A DNA stretch of 64,000 bases, from the NCBI RefSeq assembly GCF_963675165.1, contig NC_087381.1, forward strand, positions 2,294,001 to 2,358,000. Direction: 5' to 3'. The stretch comes from Halichondria panicea (lineage: Eukaryota > Porifera > Demospongiae > Suberitida > Halichondriidae). Shown piece by piece: positions 46,801 to 59,681 of this stretch. Position numbers and translations under genes: made by a program. The notes under the pieces are model-generated. The model was not told where the DNA came from. It did not search any database and saw only the letters and a program-made list of their open reading frames with translations. Positions within the stretch are counted from its first letter, which is position 1, and every line of letters begins with the position of its first letter.

Positions 46801-48699
46801 AAGTTAGAGATATCAGCATCCTCAGAAATATTCTGGGAAAAACACACAAAGATTTTAAAATTACCACGTATTAAGCTAGTGGATGACTTACTGTGATGTA
46901 TGTATATAGCTAGCTATATATCTCTCAAGGTATATATATAAAGAGTAATCTCACTTTGATTACCTGCTGTTTACGAACAACGTAATCTTGATTTAGTTGC
47001 AGTCCAAGTGAATGGCTCAGCACATCAGCTCGTTGATTAGAAGAGCAGCCGTAACGTCCATCCTCTGATTGTGATGATACCCACCAGTTGCTGTTTTGCT
47101 CACTAACCAATACAAACTCATGTTTGGGATACTTTACACTTTGCTTGAATGCCTGTATTCACAATGGGAAGGATCTATAGTTACCGGAGGAACTAATCAG
47201 TATCATGATCTATATACTCAGGGCGATATTCACGACTACTATATTTGTACCTGACAAAGCAAGTGTCGAGTCATTACCGAAGACATCACCAGTATGAATA
47301 TCCTTACATCAGAGTCCTGTATTTATTTATAAAGTCATGATTATGACAGTAACGAGCGCAGGAAAGATCTTACAAATATATCTTTGCCACAGCTCCCAAT
47401 CACTTTCAGCGAGTCTCCTTGGAGATCAATAGTTGTGACAGAGAAGGTAATGTTCAGGTCCATAACTTCCTCCTTCAACTCTTTAATAATCTATAAATAT
47501 CATGCATGCACATTATTTTAGCATTCTTCAGTGGTCAAAGCATTTAGCCCCCTCGATTATAAATTATTTTTCTATTTATTAGTATTAACGACCGGTCCAT
47601 ACAAAATAGATTCATTCATATTTGTATACACTTCCTTTTGTATTAGCGAGGAAGCGCATGCGAAGGTGTATGGCTATAATTATAAGGAAAAGGGTCATAC
47701 CACTAAACAACAGCTATATTATAGCCTCACGTTAATACTGCTGCTCATAGTTTCAACATACTGGTGTGTATTCTTGCTTGTTCTCCACCATGAGAGCCAC
47801 TTTTGTCCATTCATAAGAGGCTATGATGCTAACAAGAGCAGGTACAAGCACTAACTTAGAGGGATGAGTTCTGAACACATTCAAATCTCTTGCATCACTT
47901 TGTACAGTCTGAGAGCACAGTATCTGCACAACATAATTATTTGTGGTTCGATATCGTGCCCAGAGACTATAATAATGACAAGCAATAATGGAGATTGTAC
48001 AAAACTTTCGTTCGAGACACACAAATTAAGTTAATACAGGAAACCTATAGCTATATATAGTTGCCTCTATATAATTATTATATAATTGCATACATGCATG
48101 GGCATGCATATAACAATTTCCATACCTCAGGGACATTGAAGTGATTGCCCACATAAGACGAAACAAGTGATGTGCTGGTGCAACCTGCAGTGATCAAGCC
48201 AAGTTTCTTACAGCTATCTGGTCTGCCATCCAGTTGTGTGAAGGTCTTGTCCACCAAGTCACTTCCAGAGCACTGCATTGAAATAATAATTGTCTCAGTC
48301 CCTGTGTATATGTGTAGTCAACCTGCCACTAGAAGAGCAGCTAGCATATATATATATATAATTATAACATATGTACTGCACTATACAGTTATACACAGTT
48401 TACATTATATAAAGACATTCATTATTTACACCAGAATAAGTCAGAGTGTAGTGAAGGGAATATCCACTCAAAATGTCTGAGCGATTATTGATGATGTCGA
48501 GAGACAATCTCACAGCTGCAAGTACTGAGCTATTCTCAAGTGAACCTCCAACCAATAATCCAAAGTAAAGGGAACCAATGTCAGGATCAGGAGAAACCGT
48601 TGGATAAACTGGTAAATAATTATTTTGCCCTTCAGTGCTTCCACCACAGATGAGAGTGAGAGTTACACACAGCAGCGAAAATAAACTTGAACTAAGCAT
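43894..48699 (-). CDS. GABA-B-receptor-like class C GPCR, copy D (complete, 16 exons)
   Basis: Exons on minus: 48430-48699, 48126-48272, 47762-47923, 47374-47490, 47251-47316, 46964-47152, 46724-46832, 46590-46678, 45927-46095, 45724-45868, 45525-45651, 45383-45468, 45107-45284, 44720-45049, 44386-44559, 43894-44055: about 838 residues, all phases consistent. The start chosen is the ATG of MLSSSLFSLL, which A, B and C share. The flytrap domain occupies exons 1-9, TM1 lies in exon 10, TM6-7 in exon 14, the coiled coil (CQELKARVKKLEQTITE) in exon 15. The tail in exon 16 begins KRQRERSDRNR and ends DDGSTFHIGHRV. Exon 12 uses a GC donor (CAG/gcaagc) where A and B have GT. The TM region resembles A and C more than B. 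A complete, apparently functional receptor. Confidence 0.92.
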
Positions 48700-49014
48700 A
48701 GTAGTCAATAGAAATGAACAGCTATATATAGCCTATAGATCTATCAGTTAAATCTCTGCTCACTTGTTAGCAGGCTGAAATGCTACAGTAAGTTCTGTCT
48801 CAATTATTGTGTGCAATCCATGCAAACTTATACTAAATGCATGCAAGCACCTTGTTTTCCCTTGTGCGGGAAGTTACAATAAACATTCAAATAACGATCA
48901 TCATGGATAGTCTTAGATTTACCATAATTATATAGTTTGGGAATAACCATATCTATGTATAGTATCTATACTGTCAATTTGTAAGCAGATCAATAGATCT
49001 AACTCACATGCACT

Positions 49015-49216
49015 TGTAGGACCAGAAAGCCAGAAAATCAGAAAAAGCGGAAGTGAAGGGTAAATGAGTGGGCGTAGCATGGCAATGCATTCCAAGGTTA
49101 ACCCTTGACTTGCGCATACACATGTAGGACCGGAAAGACAGAAATCAGAAAAGGCGGAAGTGAAAGGTAAATGAGTGGGCGTAGCAGGGCAATGCATTCC
49201 AAGGTTAACCCTTGAC
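49015..49216. repeat. Left terminal repeat, two tandem copies
   Basis: Copy 1 is at 49,015-49,110 and copy 2 at about 49,125-49,216. Copy 2 is the closer match to the right terminus (cagaaatcag, ggcaatg, and the flanking atacacatg). Confidence 0.8.
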
Positions 49217-49544
49217 TTTGCACAGATGTAATGAGATATGCTCTTGCCTGATCACTCTACTAGTCTATGTAAGTAAATAGAAAGCTGGCCAGCCTAGTTT
49301 TAAGTAGTAGACTCTCTATTGTCTGCAGTATAGACTTAATATAATAGCTAGCTACTTGCACATGTCTGCAGTAGACTCTAGCTATAGCTACATGCACAAT
49401 GACTGAATTAATTATGTCTGTACACTGAGCTAGATTTAGTATGAATTTAACATTATCATTTTTAATTCAGCCAGTCACCTAACTCCTACTTATACTCCCC
49501 AATTTATTGTCCAGAGGTTATTTGGCTCTATACTGAAACACGCC

Positions 49545-51690
49545 GAGCCACTTTTCTGACTTTTTGAGAGCCATGATTATAGAACGGGAACTGAAATAAT
49601 TATGTTCAATCCTGGTCTATATACAAGCAATTAAGTATATCAGCCAATAAGTTATGTTGATATACTCAAGTTACTTTAATCGACTGGAACTTGCTGAGCA
49701 ACTTTTCTGACTTTCCGAGAGCAGTGATTCATTAACAGGAACCCAGAAAAATAATATATTCAGTGCTGGTCTAAACATGCATGCAGATATCAGCCAGTAT
49801 GTTGAAGTTTACAATTCTGAGGTTACTTCAATCGACTGGAACTTGCTGAGCAACTTTTCTGACTTTCCGAGAACAGTGGTTCGTTAACGAGAACCCTGAA
49901 AAATAATATATTCAGTGCTGGTCTAGACATGCATGTAGATATCAACTAGTATATTGATATATACTCTTTTGAGATTACTTGAATCGACTGGAACTTGCTG
50001 AGCAACTTTTCTGACTTCCGAGAGCAGTGGTTCGTTAACGGGAACCCAGAAAAATAACATATTCAGTGCTGGTCTAGACATGCATGCAGATATCAGCCAG
50101 TATATGCTCAAGTTTACAATTTTGAGGTTACTTTAATCGACTAGAACTTGCTGAGCAACGTTTCTGACTTTCCGAGAACAGTAGTACTGGTTCGTTAATG
50201 GAAACCCTGAAAAATAATAATTCAGTGCTGGTCTAGACATGCATGCAGATATCAGCTAGTATGTTGATATATACTCAAGTTTACAATTCTGAGGTTATTT
50301 TAATTGACTGGAACTTGCTGAGAAACTTTTCTGACTTTCCGAGAGCTGTGGTTCGTTAACGGGAACCCTGAAAAATAACATATTCAGTGCTGGTCTAGAC
50401 ATGCATGCAGATATCAGCTAGTATGTTGATATATACTCAAGTTTACAATTCTGAGGTTACTTTAATCGATTGGAACTTGCTGAGAAACTTTTATGACTTT
50501 CCGAGCAGTGATTCGTTAACGGGAACTCTGAAAAATAATATATTCAGTGCTGGTCTAGACATGCATGCATGCAGATATCAGCCAGTATGTTGATATATAC
50601 TCTTCTGAGGTTACTTTAATCGACTGAAACTTGCTGAGCAACTTTTTTGACTTTCCGAGAGCTGTGGTTCATTAACGGGAACCCTGAAAAATAATATATT
50701 CTGTGCTGGTCTAGACATGCATGCAGATATCAGCCAGTATGTTCAAGTTTCCATTCTGAAGTTACTAGAACTTGCTGAGAAGCTTTTCTGACTTTCCGAG
50801 AGCTGTGTGGTTCGTTAACGGGAACCCTGAAAAATAATATATTCAGTGCTGGTCTAGACGTGCATGCAGATATCAGCCAGTATGTTGATATAATTATACT
50901 CAAGTTTACAATTTTGAGGTTACTTTAATCGACTGAAACTTACTGAGAAACTTTTCTGACTTTCTGAGAGCTGTGGTTCGTTAACAGGAACCCTGAAAAA
51001 TAATATATTCAGTGCTGGTCTAGACATGCATACAGATATTATCCAGTATGTTGATATAATATTATACTCAAGTTTACAATTCTGAGGTTACTTTAATCAA
51101 CTAGAACTTGCTGAGAAACTTTTCTGACTTTCCGAGAGCTGTGGTTTGTAAACGGAAACCCAGAAAATATATTCAGTGCTGGTCTTAGACAACCAGGTAT
51201 GGCAGCCAATACGTTGATACACTCTTCTGAGGTTACTTTAATTGACTGGGAACTTGCTGAGAAACTTTTTAGACTTTCCGAGCAGTTATTCGTAAACGGA
51301 AACCCATTCAGTGCTGGTCTTAGACAAGCAGGTAGCAGCCAATACGTTGATACACTCTTCTGAGGTTACTTTAATCGACTGGGAACTTGCTGAAAATTTT
51401 TTCAGACTTTCTGAGAGCAGTGATTCGTAAACAGAAACCCAGAAAATATATTCAGTGCTGGTCTTATAGACAAGCAGGTATCAGCCAATAATTATGTTGA
51501 TATACCTAAGTTTACAATTCTGAGGCTATATACTTTAATCGACTGCATGGAGTTTCCTGAGCAACTTTTCAGACTTTCCATGAGTATATAGTGATTCAAC
51601 GGTAATTCATGAAAAGCATTTTTTGGACAAGCAATGCAGGCAGTCAGTCCGTCCATACCTTCAGTTATTGTTACTTCACTCAACTAGAAC
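49545..51690. repeat. Left subterminal tandem array, about 13-14 units of 145-170 bp
   Basis: The unit core is 'ttactttaatcgactggaac', 'ttgctgagcaacttttctga', 'ctttccgagagc', 'gttcgttaacgggaacc' and 'attcagtgctggtctagaca'. Units start near 49,690, 49,835, 49,985, 50,130, 50,295, 50,455, 50,610 and so on to about 51,540. Outer units are more diverged than central ones, as expected for unequal exchange. Not coding: stops occur in all frames. Confidence 0.9.
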
Positions 51691-52924
51691 GACTCTTGAT
51701 GTTCCATCGGCAGTAATTCATGACTCTTAAATGTTGATTACAATTTCACTATAGATGCAAGATTATAATTCAAGGCTCAGTGCAAAGATAGCCTTTTGAG
51801 TAAGTTCGTGACAGAAGATTCAATCATAAGAAACTATATTGAGTTCTGACTATTATAGAGATTGAATCAAAGTGTACAGACTATATATGTAGACTATATA
51901 TACTATAATTATAATTTCATTTTGCTGGGCTGATAGACTGGTGTGTACTTGGTTTGTTGCATGACCATGCATCTATATACAGTGTGTTGTCAGCAGCTAT
52001 ACTTACTATAGGTTTTGCTTGAATAGATGTACCGGTATTACTGTGTATTGTCTTGATCTTTACATTAATTTGATATAATTATAGCTATAGTGTATGTCAT
52101 GGGTGCATGTAGACTAAATTCTATACCAGGATCCATGCAACACATGCAGTACACACAAACAATCCTCATATTATAGTCAAGTCCTGGCAGTGTATATATA
52201 CGTAGTCTACAGCTATATACAATAGGTATGGATGAGCAGTGACAATGAAGTATAGGCAGTGATGATGCTGCGATTGAAAGACAGTTATGAGAGAGAGTGC
52301 ATGCATGAGGAAAACTCTCACTGGATAAATACAGGCGTATAGTTACAACATAAACTACATTGCAAGTAGATGATAATCGCTATAGTTAAGCTTGTAGATT
52401 GTACACCATCGTCTCTAGATATAATTATATGTCCTATATAGCTGTAATGCAAAGCCTATATAATTATATAGGCGATAGGAAAATAGGAGTGAGGCTGAAG
52501 CCCCCCATGCAGGTGATTCTGGTGCACTTCCTGACACAGTAATTTATGTTGCTTACATTTTATAGAAGGCAAGCATAATTATATCTCTACCAAAGATTGG
52601 AGCGCCCCAATAAAAAAGACTTACTACTGTCGTGGCCGTACCGTGACTATACCGTGACAATTAGTCTGTCAGTATGTAAAATGAATAATTATGTTAATAA
52701 TTTTTTTACACCATAATTAAAATTAAATACACCAAGCCACAGGTGTTTCAACCATTGACGAAAAGTCTGTCAAAGAAAGAGATTCCATGAAGTGTTCTGC
52801 ATGGCATTAGCGAAGATGAGGTGCAAAAATAATTATATCAATATAGTTTTCGACTCAACCCAAAAATCAAAGGAAGATTTGAGAATAAACCATCCAATGC
52901 ATTCAAGCAATCCTTATATAATTA
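51691..52924. repeat. Element interior segment 1 (duplicated at 53,880-55,140)
   Basis: Motifs shared in order with the second copy: 'gtttgttgcatgac', 'ctataccaggatcca', 'gaaagacagttatgagag', 'gtgaggctgaagcccc', 'agcgccccaataaaaaagac'. No ORF supported. Confidence 0.75.
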
Positions 52925-53830
52925 TAGTTAACGGGAACCCTGAAAAATAATATAATGTAGACATGTATGCAGGTATATCAGCCAGTATGTTGATATACTC
53001 TTCTGAGGTTACTTTAATCAACTGGAACTTGCTGAGGAACTTTTTTGACTTTCCGAGAGCTGTGGTTCGTTAACGGAAACCCAGAAAATATATTTAGTGC
53101 TGGTCTTACAAGCAGGTAGCAGCCAAATTGAATACATTGATACACTCTTCTGAGGTTACTTTAATCGACTGGAACTTACTGAGAAACTTTTTTGACTTTC
53201 CGAGAGCTGTGAACGGGAACACTGAAAAATAACATATATTCAGTGCTGATCATGCAGATATCAGCCAGTATAATTATATGTTGATATATACTCAAGTTTA
53301 CAATTCTGAGGTTAATTTAATCGACTAGAACTTGAGAAACTTTTCTGACTTTCCGAGAGCTGTGGTTCGTTAACGGAAACCCAGAAAATATATTTAGTGC
53401 TGCATGGTCTTATATACATGCAGGTAGCAGCCAATACGTTGTTACACTCTTCTGAGGTTACTTTAATCGACTGGAACTTAAGAAACTTTTCTAACTTTCC
53501 GAGAGCTGTGATTCGTTAACGGAAACCCAGAAAATATATTTAGTGCTGCATGGTCTTATATACATGCAGGTAGCAGCCAATACGTTGATACACTCTTCTG
53601 AGGTTACTTTAATCGACTGGGAACTTGCTGAACAATTTTTCTGACTTTCCAAGAGCTGTGATTCGTAAACGAAAACCATGAAAATATTCAATGCTGGTCT
53701 TACACAAGCAGGTATCAGCCAATAATTATGTTGATATACCTAAGTTTACAATTATGAGGCTCCTTTAATTGACTGCATGGAACTTCCTGAGCAACTTTTC
53801 AGACTTTCCATGAGTTCAACAGTAATTCAT
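52925..53830. repeat. Second subterminal tandem array, about 6 units
   Basis: Same unit as 49,545-51,690. Several units here share the variant 'cccagaaaatatatttagtg' and 'gcaggtagcagccaatacgt', which links them to the terminal units of the first array. Confidence 0.85.
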
Positions 53831-55150
53831 ATAAAAGCATTTCTCGGACAAGCAATGCAGGCAGTATAGTCCATCCATACCTTCAGGTATTGTCAACTAG
53901 AACGACTTATGACGTTCTAACTCTCAAATATTGATTACAATTTCACTATGCAAGATTATTATTCAAGGCTCAGTGCCAAGATATAAGCCTTTTGAGTAAG
54001 TTCATGACAGATTGAAGGTTCAATCATAATTATAGAGACTCTATATTGAGTTCTGACTAGAGATTGAATCAAAGTGTACGACTATATACGTAGACTCTAT
54101 ACTATATAATTTCATTTCGCTGGGCTAGCTGATGTCTTGCATGGTGTGTACCTGGTTTGTTGCATGACTATCTATATATAGCCTGTTGTCAGCAGTAATT
54201 ACTACAGGTTTTGCTTAAATAGATGTAGTATACTGTGTATTGTCTTGATCTTTGATAGGTGCAGACTAGATTCTATACCAGGATCCAACACAGTATACAC
54301 AAACAATCCTCATTATAGTTAAGTCCTGGCAGTGTATATAATACATAATTATACGTAGTCTATATGCACCAGTCCTATATTATACAATAGATTTATAGGT
54401 ATATAGACGAGCAGTGACGATGAAGTAGGCAGTGATGATGCTGCAATTGAAAGACAGTTATGAGAGATAGTGAAGAAAACTCTCACTGCATGGATAAATA
54501 CAGGCGTATATATATAGTTACATCATAAACTACATTGCAAGTAGATGATAATCGCTATAGTTAAGCTAGCTTGTAGATTGTACACCATTGTCTTTAGATG
54601 TATATATGTCCTATAGCTGTAATGCAAGGTCTATATATATATAGGCGATAGGAAAATGGGAGTGAGGCTGAAGCCCCGCATGCATGCAGGGCTATTTACA
54701 AGTGATTTTGATGCATCCAAAGCACTTCCTGAACAGTAATTTCATACATTATGTTGTTTACATTTTATAGAAGGCAAGCATAATTATATCCCTACCAACG
54801 ATCAGAGCGCCCCAATAAAAAAGACTTACTATTGTCAATATACACATATACCGTGACAATTAATCTGCCAGTACGTAAAATTAATATGTCATAATTTTTT
54901 ACACCATAAATACACCAAGCCACAGGTGTTTCAACCATTGACGAATAGTCTGTCGTCTGATTCGCCCAACCAGAAAAAAAGTACAATCATACTCTTCCAG
55001 GAAAACAAAGCGACGACCCAGAATTGAAGTTCATTTTGCTGCAAATTCTATAATTATTACGATAGATCAAAGGGAGATGAGGAAAGAAAGAGATTCCATG
55101 AAGTGTTCTGGCATTAGCGAAGATGAGGTGCAAAATCAATACTTCTCGAC
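53831..55150. repeat. Element interior segment 2
   Basis: Second copy of 51,691-52,924, slightly longer. Its right part (54,766-54,960) recurs inverted near 57,900-58,070 ('gcttgccttccaa', 'cggtatgtgtatatgg'). Confidence 0.75.
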
Positions 55151-57780
55151 TCAATAATAATTATAATGAGCATTATGCATGGACTATCCCGTAGACATAC
55201 AAAGCAAGATAATAATACAACGTACATACCATGGGGTGTTAAATGTTATGTCGTTGAAACTTATCCAACTGATAGCCTCCCTTCACATATACAGGGCAAT
55301 ATTCTAGATTTATTTTAACAGATACACCGGAGAGGGTATAGTGGATCAACCAATCCATAATAATTATGCAAGAACTATATACTCCGACCACTTCTTAGTT
55401 TTATTCTCTCTCACAGCCAACTATATAATTATAAGCCACAAATAACTTTTTTTTACAATTCAAGCTATAACTTCAGCAATAATTATAATTTTAATAATGG
55501 TCTTCTACCCAATCGTTTCCCCAAGCCTCCCAAAATGTCCCAAAATGTGAAAACTGTCTGGTTATAATTATAAAAACAGACATAACATCAGCTATTATAT
55601 ACAGACATGTACCAATGGCCACAACTGCGTTCTTAACTGGTTCACCAAGGAATAAGTCATAACATTAAAAACTTGGATTCACTCTCTGAAAAGGAAACAC
55701 ACTACTATCAAGCTATGCAAACTAGAGGAACTGCAATTACAAAACCAATCCCTGATCCTAAAATTGATTATGACACAAACCTATAGCACAAACTCTATAG
55801 CAGCCAACCCCAAAAAGCTGTTCTCTAAATCCACTATACCTATGCATGCCCTTGTAACAGATGTATCATGAACTGCATGCATATAAGAACTTACCAGAAC
55901 CATAGCTATAGCGTTAACAATCTGTCTATATATGTTATGTGTTTGTCCAATACAATTATATACACACTCAGCGGCATCATATTAGTGATGCCTGTCTGTC
56001 TGTCACAACTTTCCAAGCCATCCCCTTATATCATTACCTCTAAATTGAATAATCAGAGAAGACGAGGGAATCCGTACACGAACAAATTCTTTGTTCCAAA
56101 GTTGATTATACCTAGAGTATAATTATATGCATGATATGTATTATATAAGCAGAGAAAAACTATACCGATACCTCTATACACAAAAATGTACCAAGTAACA
56201 TGACTCGCACGTGATGAAGTGCTGAAAACTTACTAGTATTCTCGTAGAAAATGTTAACCTTGACGTTTTTAGGGGTGCATGTACAATGACATCTGATTCT
56301 AGCTATAGTCGTTCGCGTTCAATGTTCAGAGCTGCTCACTGCACACTGATAGAAGACAATCTTTTCATAAATAGAGACAATATAGTCGGGTTGATCCTCT
56401 TCACTTGCACTCTTTACTCACTGCTAACAAATTCAGAATCTGTGCGTTGCGTAATGTATGCGCAAACTTGCACAATTGACAGGATATCACGTTACTTAAT
56501 TGTACACAGTTTTGTGTATAGAGGTATATTGCATGGTAGTTTGACACTTCTCTTCTTATAATTATTATCTATACTCTTGCCGTAACGTAGTGCTATATTG
56601 ATATACTAACTATTGTGAGCAGTTATCATAATAATTATCGCACAATTAGAGGCCTGCATGCAGGGAACAATTCCCATTGAAATCGCGGCATTTACTAGAT
56701 GGTAATGGCATAAATAAATGTCACATAACGTTTTAGGAGCCTTAAAACCAAACACACATAATTTTATATCCTCGTATATCACAATACGTATACGGTATCT
56801 CACATATACCATGGCATAGTTATAACCATGGGTACATGTATAATTATATATATGCACTCAGCCATATTTTCAGGTTACCAATAGTATGTAATGCCGTTCA
56901 CATGCACATGCATAGTATAGGTAGCAGAGCTTTTCCAGTTTGAAAGAGTATGGCATTGCCCTGTATAATTACACTAGCTGAGTTTTGAAAAAGTGAGACA
57001 ATTATTATTGAATGACACTATTATAGATGCTTAAAACTACTGGAATGTTTTAACTGCATGTTCCCACATAACATATATAATGCATAAATGACCTGATCAT
57101 GACATCTTCAGCAGATTGCGTCAAGAACAAAGACATAAATAATGCTCATAGGACACATGCATGCAGGACACCATCAATGCGCATACAGATACAACCAACT
57201 GATAAATAAATTATAGGGATTGAATCGCATAATTATACATTCAACGGTGACATTATAATACATAGCAAAATAATCAACTACAAACAACACTGATTTCATA
57301 CCTCACAGAATCCATTGGTTCCTAAACAGTCACATGCATTGCAGTTATAGCAGATCTATAATTATATAGAATGCACATTGTTAATTATTACAGCATAAAA
57401 CAATTTACGCATGCAGTTACTTTGCCCTGGGATTGAGATGTCTCAATAATTATAATGTCTCAGTAAAATTATATATAGCACTGCTTCGAATAATTGTCAC
57501 TTTCAGCGTCATAGTGACACACACAACTCAGAACGTCTTTCACAATCAAGCCGAACCAGAAATCAAAAATCAACAAAAATCGAAAATCAGCAAAAAAATC
57601 TGGAGATGCAACTGCTGATTGCTTTGTATAGAATGAGATACCTCGAAAAGGCCTCAATGCGCATGACATTATCCACTTGCAATTTTGTACCTAAATTATA
57701 TGTCTACAGGATAGTCTATCATGCTCATTAGAACTTGATGCTAAGGATTGCTTGAATGCACTGGACGTAATTATTAAAGC
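55151..57780. other. Unique centre of the 10.5 kb element
   Basis: No repeat partner elsewhere in the window. AT-rich; contains the coding-like exon at 55640-55786 and several non-overlapping small frames without recognisable domains. If the element ever encoded a protein, its remains should be here. Confidence 0.45.
55640..55786 (+). CDS. Coding-like fragment inside the 10.5 kb element
   Basis: A frame open from 55640 to tag at 55784-55786 encodes ISHNIKNLDSLSEKETHYYQ followed by AMQTRGTAITKPIPDPKIDY. The hydrophilic, mixed composition is unlike the surrounding low-complexity sequence. No start codon and no family recognised. It could be one exon of a lost transposon protein or captured host sequence. 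Confidence 0.25.
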   Translation, partial: VHQGISHNIKNLDSLSEKETHYYQAMQTRGTAITKPIPDPKIDYDTNL

Positions 57781-58489
57781 ATGGTTTTCTCAAATCTTAA
57801 TTCCTTTAATTTGATTTTCTGGTTGAGTCAATTAATTATTTTTGCACCTCATTTTCCTACAGTGCATGAATACTTCATCGAATTTCTTTTTAATCTCCCT
57901 TTGATGGCATCCTTTTTCTTCTGTACGCAACACATGCGCTTTTCTTTCTGGTTGGTTAATGGGTTTCAATTTCACTCACTGACAGATTGTCACGGTATGT
58001 GTATATGGTATAGTAAGCCTTTTTCGTTGGGGTGCTCCGATTGTTGGTAGAGATATGCTTGCCTTCCAATACGGGGACGATTTTTTTTAAGAAACTGGCC
58101 CCTGGCACGTATTACCACAAAACTCATTAATTTATGTAGTAAACATTGCATAACCATTACGTATAATTAACACATTGTACACATCGACAGTTTATGTTGT
58201 AACTATAATTATGCCTGTATTATAGCTTACCTCTGATTCAGCACAATCTGAGCATTCCTCACTCACTCTCATATCTTCTTCAATCTCTAGTATTGCAGCA
58301 TCATCACTGCATGCCTATACTTCATGATATCGCCCTGCTTATCCATACCTACATCTTTATTGTATAGCTGTATAGACTATAATAATTATACACAACAGGA
58401 CTTGACTATAATTAATGAAGATCGTTTGTACTGTGTTTGATCCTGGTATAGAATTTACCTTATTATTATTAAGAGATGTTTCAACACAT

Positions 58490-58990
58490 TTTCAGGGTTT
58501 CCGTTTATGAATTACTGCTCTTGGAAAGTCAACAAGTCCTAGTCGATTAAAGTAACCTCAGAATTGGTATTATATATCGTTGATACATGCTTGTCTAAGA
58601 ACAGCACTGAACATATTTTCAGGGTTTCCGTTTACAAATCACTGCTCTCGGAAAGTCTGAAAAGTTGCTCAGCAATTTTTAGTCGATTAAAGTAACGTCA
58701 AACTTGGGCATATCAACGCATTGGCTGATACCTGCTTGTCTAAGACCAGCACTGAGGGTTTCCGTATCACTGCTCTCGGAAAGTCTGAAAAGTTGCTCAG
58801 CAACTTCTAGTCGATTAATGTAACCTCACAATTGGGTATATCAACGTATTGGCTGATACCTACTAGTCTTAGACCAGCCAGCACTGAACATAATTATTTT
58901 CATGGTTCCCGTTTACGAATATTATTCTGTTCACGGAAAATCTGAAAAGTGGCTCAGCGTGTTTCAGTAGAGCCCAGTAACCTCAGGACA
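58490..58990. repeat. Right subterminal array, inverted, about 4 units
   Basis: Complement of the left unit ('tttcagggtttccgtttac', 'tgctctcggaaagtctgaaa', 'agttgctcagcaa', 'tagtcgattaaagtaacctc'). Confidence 0.85.
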
Positions 58991-59439
58991 ATAAACTGGA
59001 GTACAAGTAGAGTTAGGTGAGGCTTGACAGTTGTTACTGAGACTAGCCACTTTACCACTATAAATAAATCACTGCACAGCAGTATGGTACAAAACTATCA
59101 ATCTGCAACGCACTTAATGGTTCAGCATGTCGAACTCACCTTAAAAGAATGATAGGCCTATTGGGTGAATTTCATACTAGATCTAGCTCAGTGTACAGAC
59201 ATAATTCATTCAGTCATATTATTATTGTGCATGTATACAGCAGTAGGTAGCTATAGTCTACTGCAGACAATAAAGTCTACTTACCTGACTCTTAAAACTA
59301 GGTTGGCCAGACATAGAGTGACTAGTGGAGTATCTACTAGCAGGAGCAAATAAGAAGATCCTTCTCATATGCTCCTGCTAGTAGACACAGTGCAGTAATA
59401 ATGATTAGACTAGCTATGCCCAGCTCCTTCTGCTCAAAA

Positions 59440-59524
59440 TCAAGGGTTAACCATTGCCCTGCTACGCCCACTCATTTACCTTTCACTTCCTCCTTTTTTG
59501 ATTTCTGGCTTTCTGGTCCTACAT
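59440..59524. repeat. Right terminal inverted repeat
   Basis: Reads 'tcaagggttaaccattgccc' to 'ctggctttctggtcctacat', the inverse of 49,015-49,110 with a few mismatches. Confidence 0.8.
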
Positions 59525-59623
59525 GTGTATGGTCTATATTGGCTATTTCCGGACAGAATTGTCATTACCCTACAGTGCAGTAACGCTGTAGATCTACTGA
59601 GTTTGTAAGAAGCATTGCCAAGA

Positions 59624-59681
59624 ATGAGTTGCTTGCTGTGGAAGTCAGTCACTTTCCTAAACCTGGTTTGGGCTGTTGGAG
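59624..59681 (+). other. Signal-peptide exon of SRCR-kinase type, copy D1
   Basis: Encodes [20 protein letters not shown], then donor gtgagc in the same phase as 18963-19020. Frame intact and the hydrophobic core kept. It is the head-to-head partner of receptor D, now 10.9 kb away. The rest of its gene would lie beyond the window or be lost. Confidence 0.65.

Larger units (their letters stand above)
49011..59527. mobile_element. 10.5 kb non-autonomous element with terminal inverted repeats and subterminal tandem arrays
   Basis: Left terminus (about 49,015-49,110, repeated in tandem at 49,125-49,216): tgtaggaccagaaagccag ... aaatgagtgggcgtagca ... aaggttaacccttgac. The inverse is at 59,440-59,523. 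The next segment is also inverted: 49,250-49,560 against 58,960-59,345. The ~155 bp arrays follow (49,545-51,690; 52,925-53,830; inverted at 58,490-58,990), then inverted segments 54,230-54,870 against 57,990-58,450. The left arm is internally duplicated: about 51,700-52,900 recurs at 53,880-55,140. Receptor-flank homology stops at 49,011 and loosely resumes at about 59,605. No transposase is visible. This is my interpretation of the symmetry; superfamily and target duplication are undetermined. Confidence 0.7.

Noticed and set aside
49545-53830. Regular repeats resembling a CRISPR array
   Set aside because: Units are ~155 bp, contiguous and without unique spacers, in a eukaryotic locus; they are tandem repeats of a mobile element.
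56286-56561. 91-codon frame in the centre of the 10.5 kb element
   Set aside because: Mixed composition with no motif and no splice context; not distinguishable from chance in AT-rich sequence.
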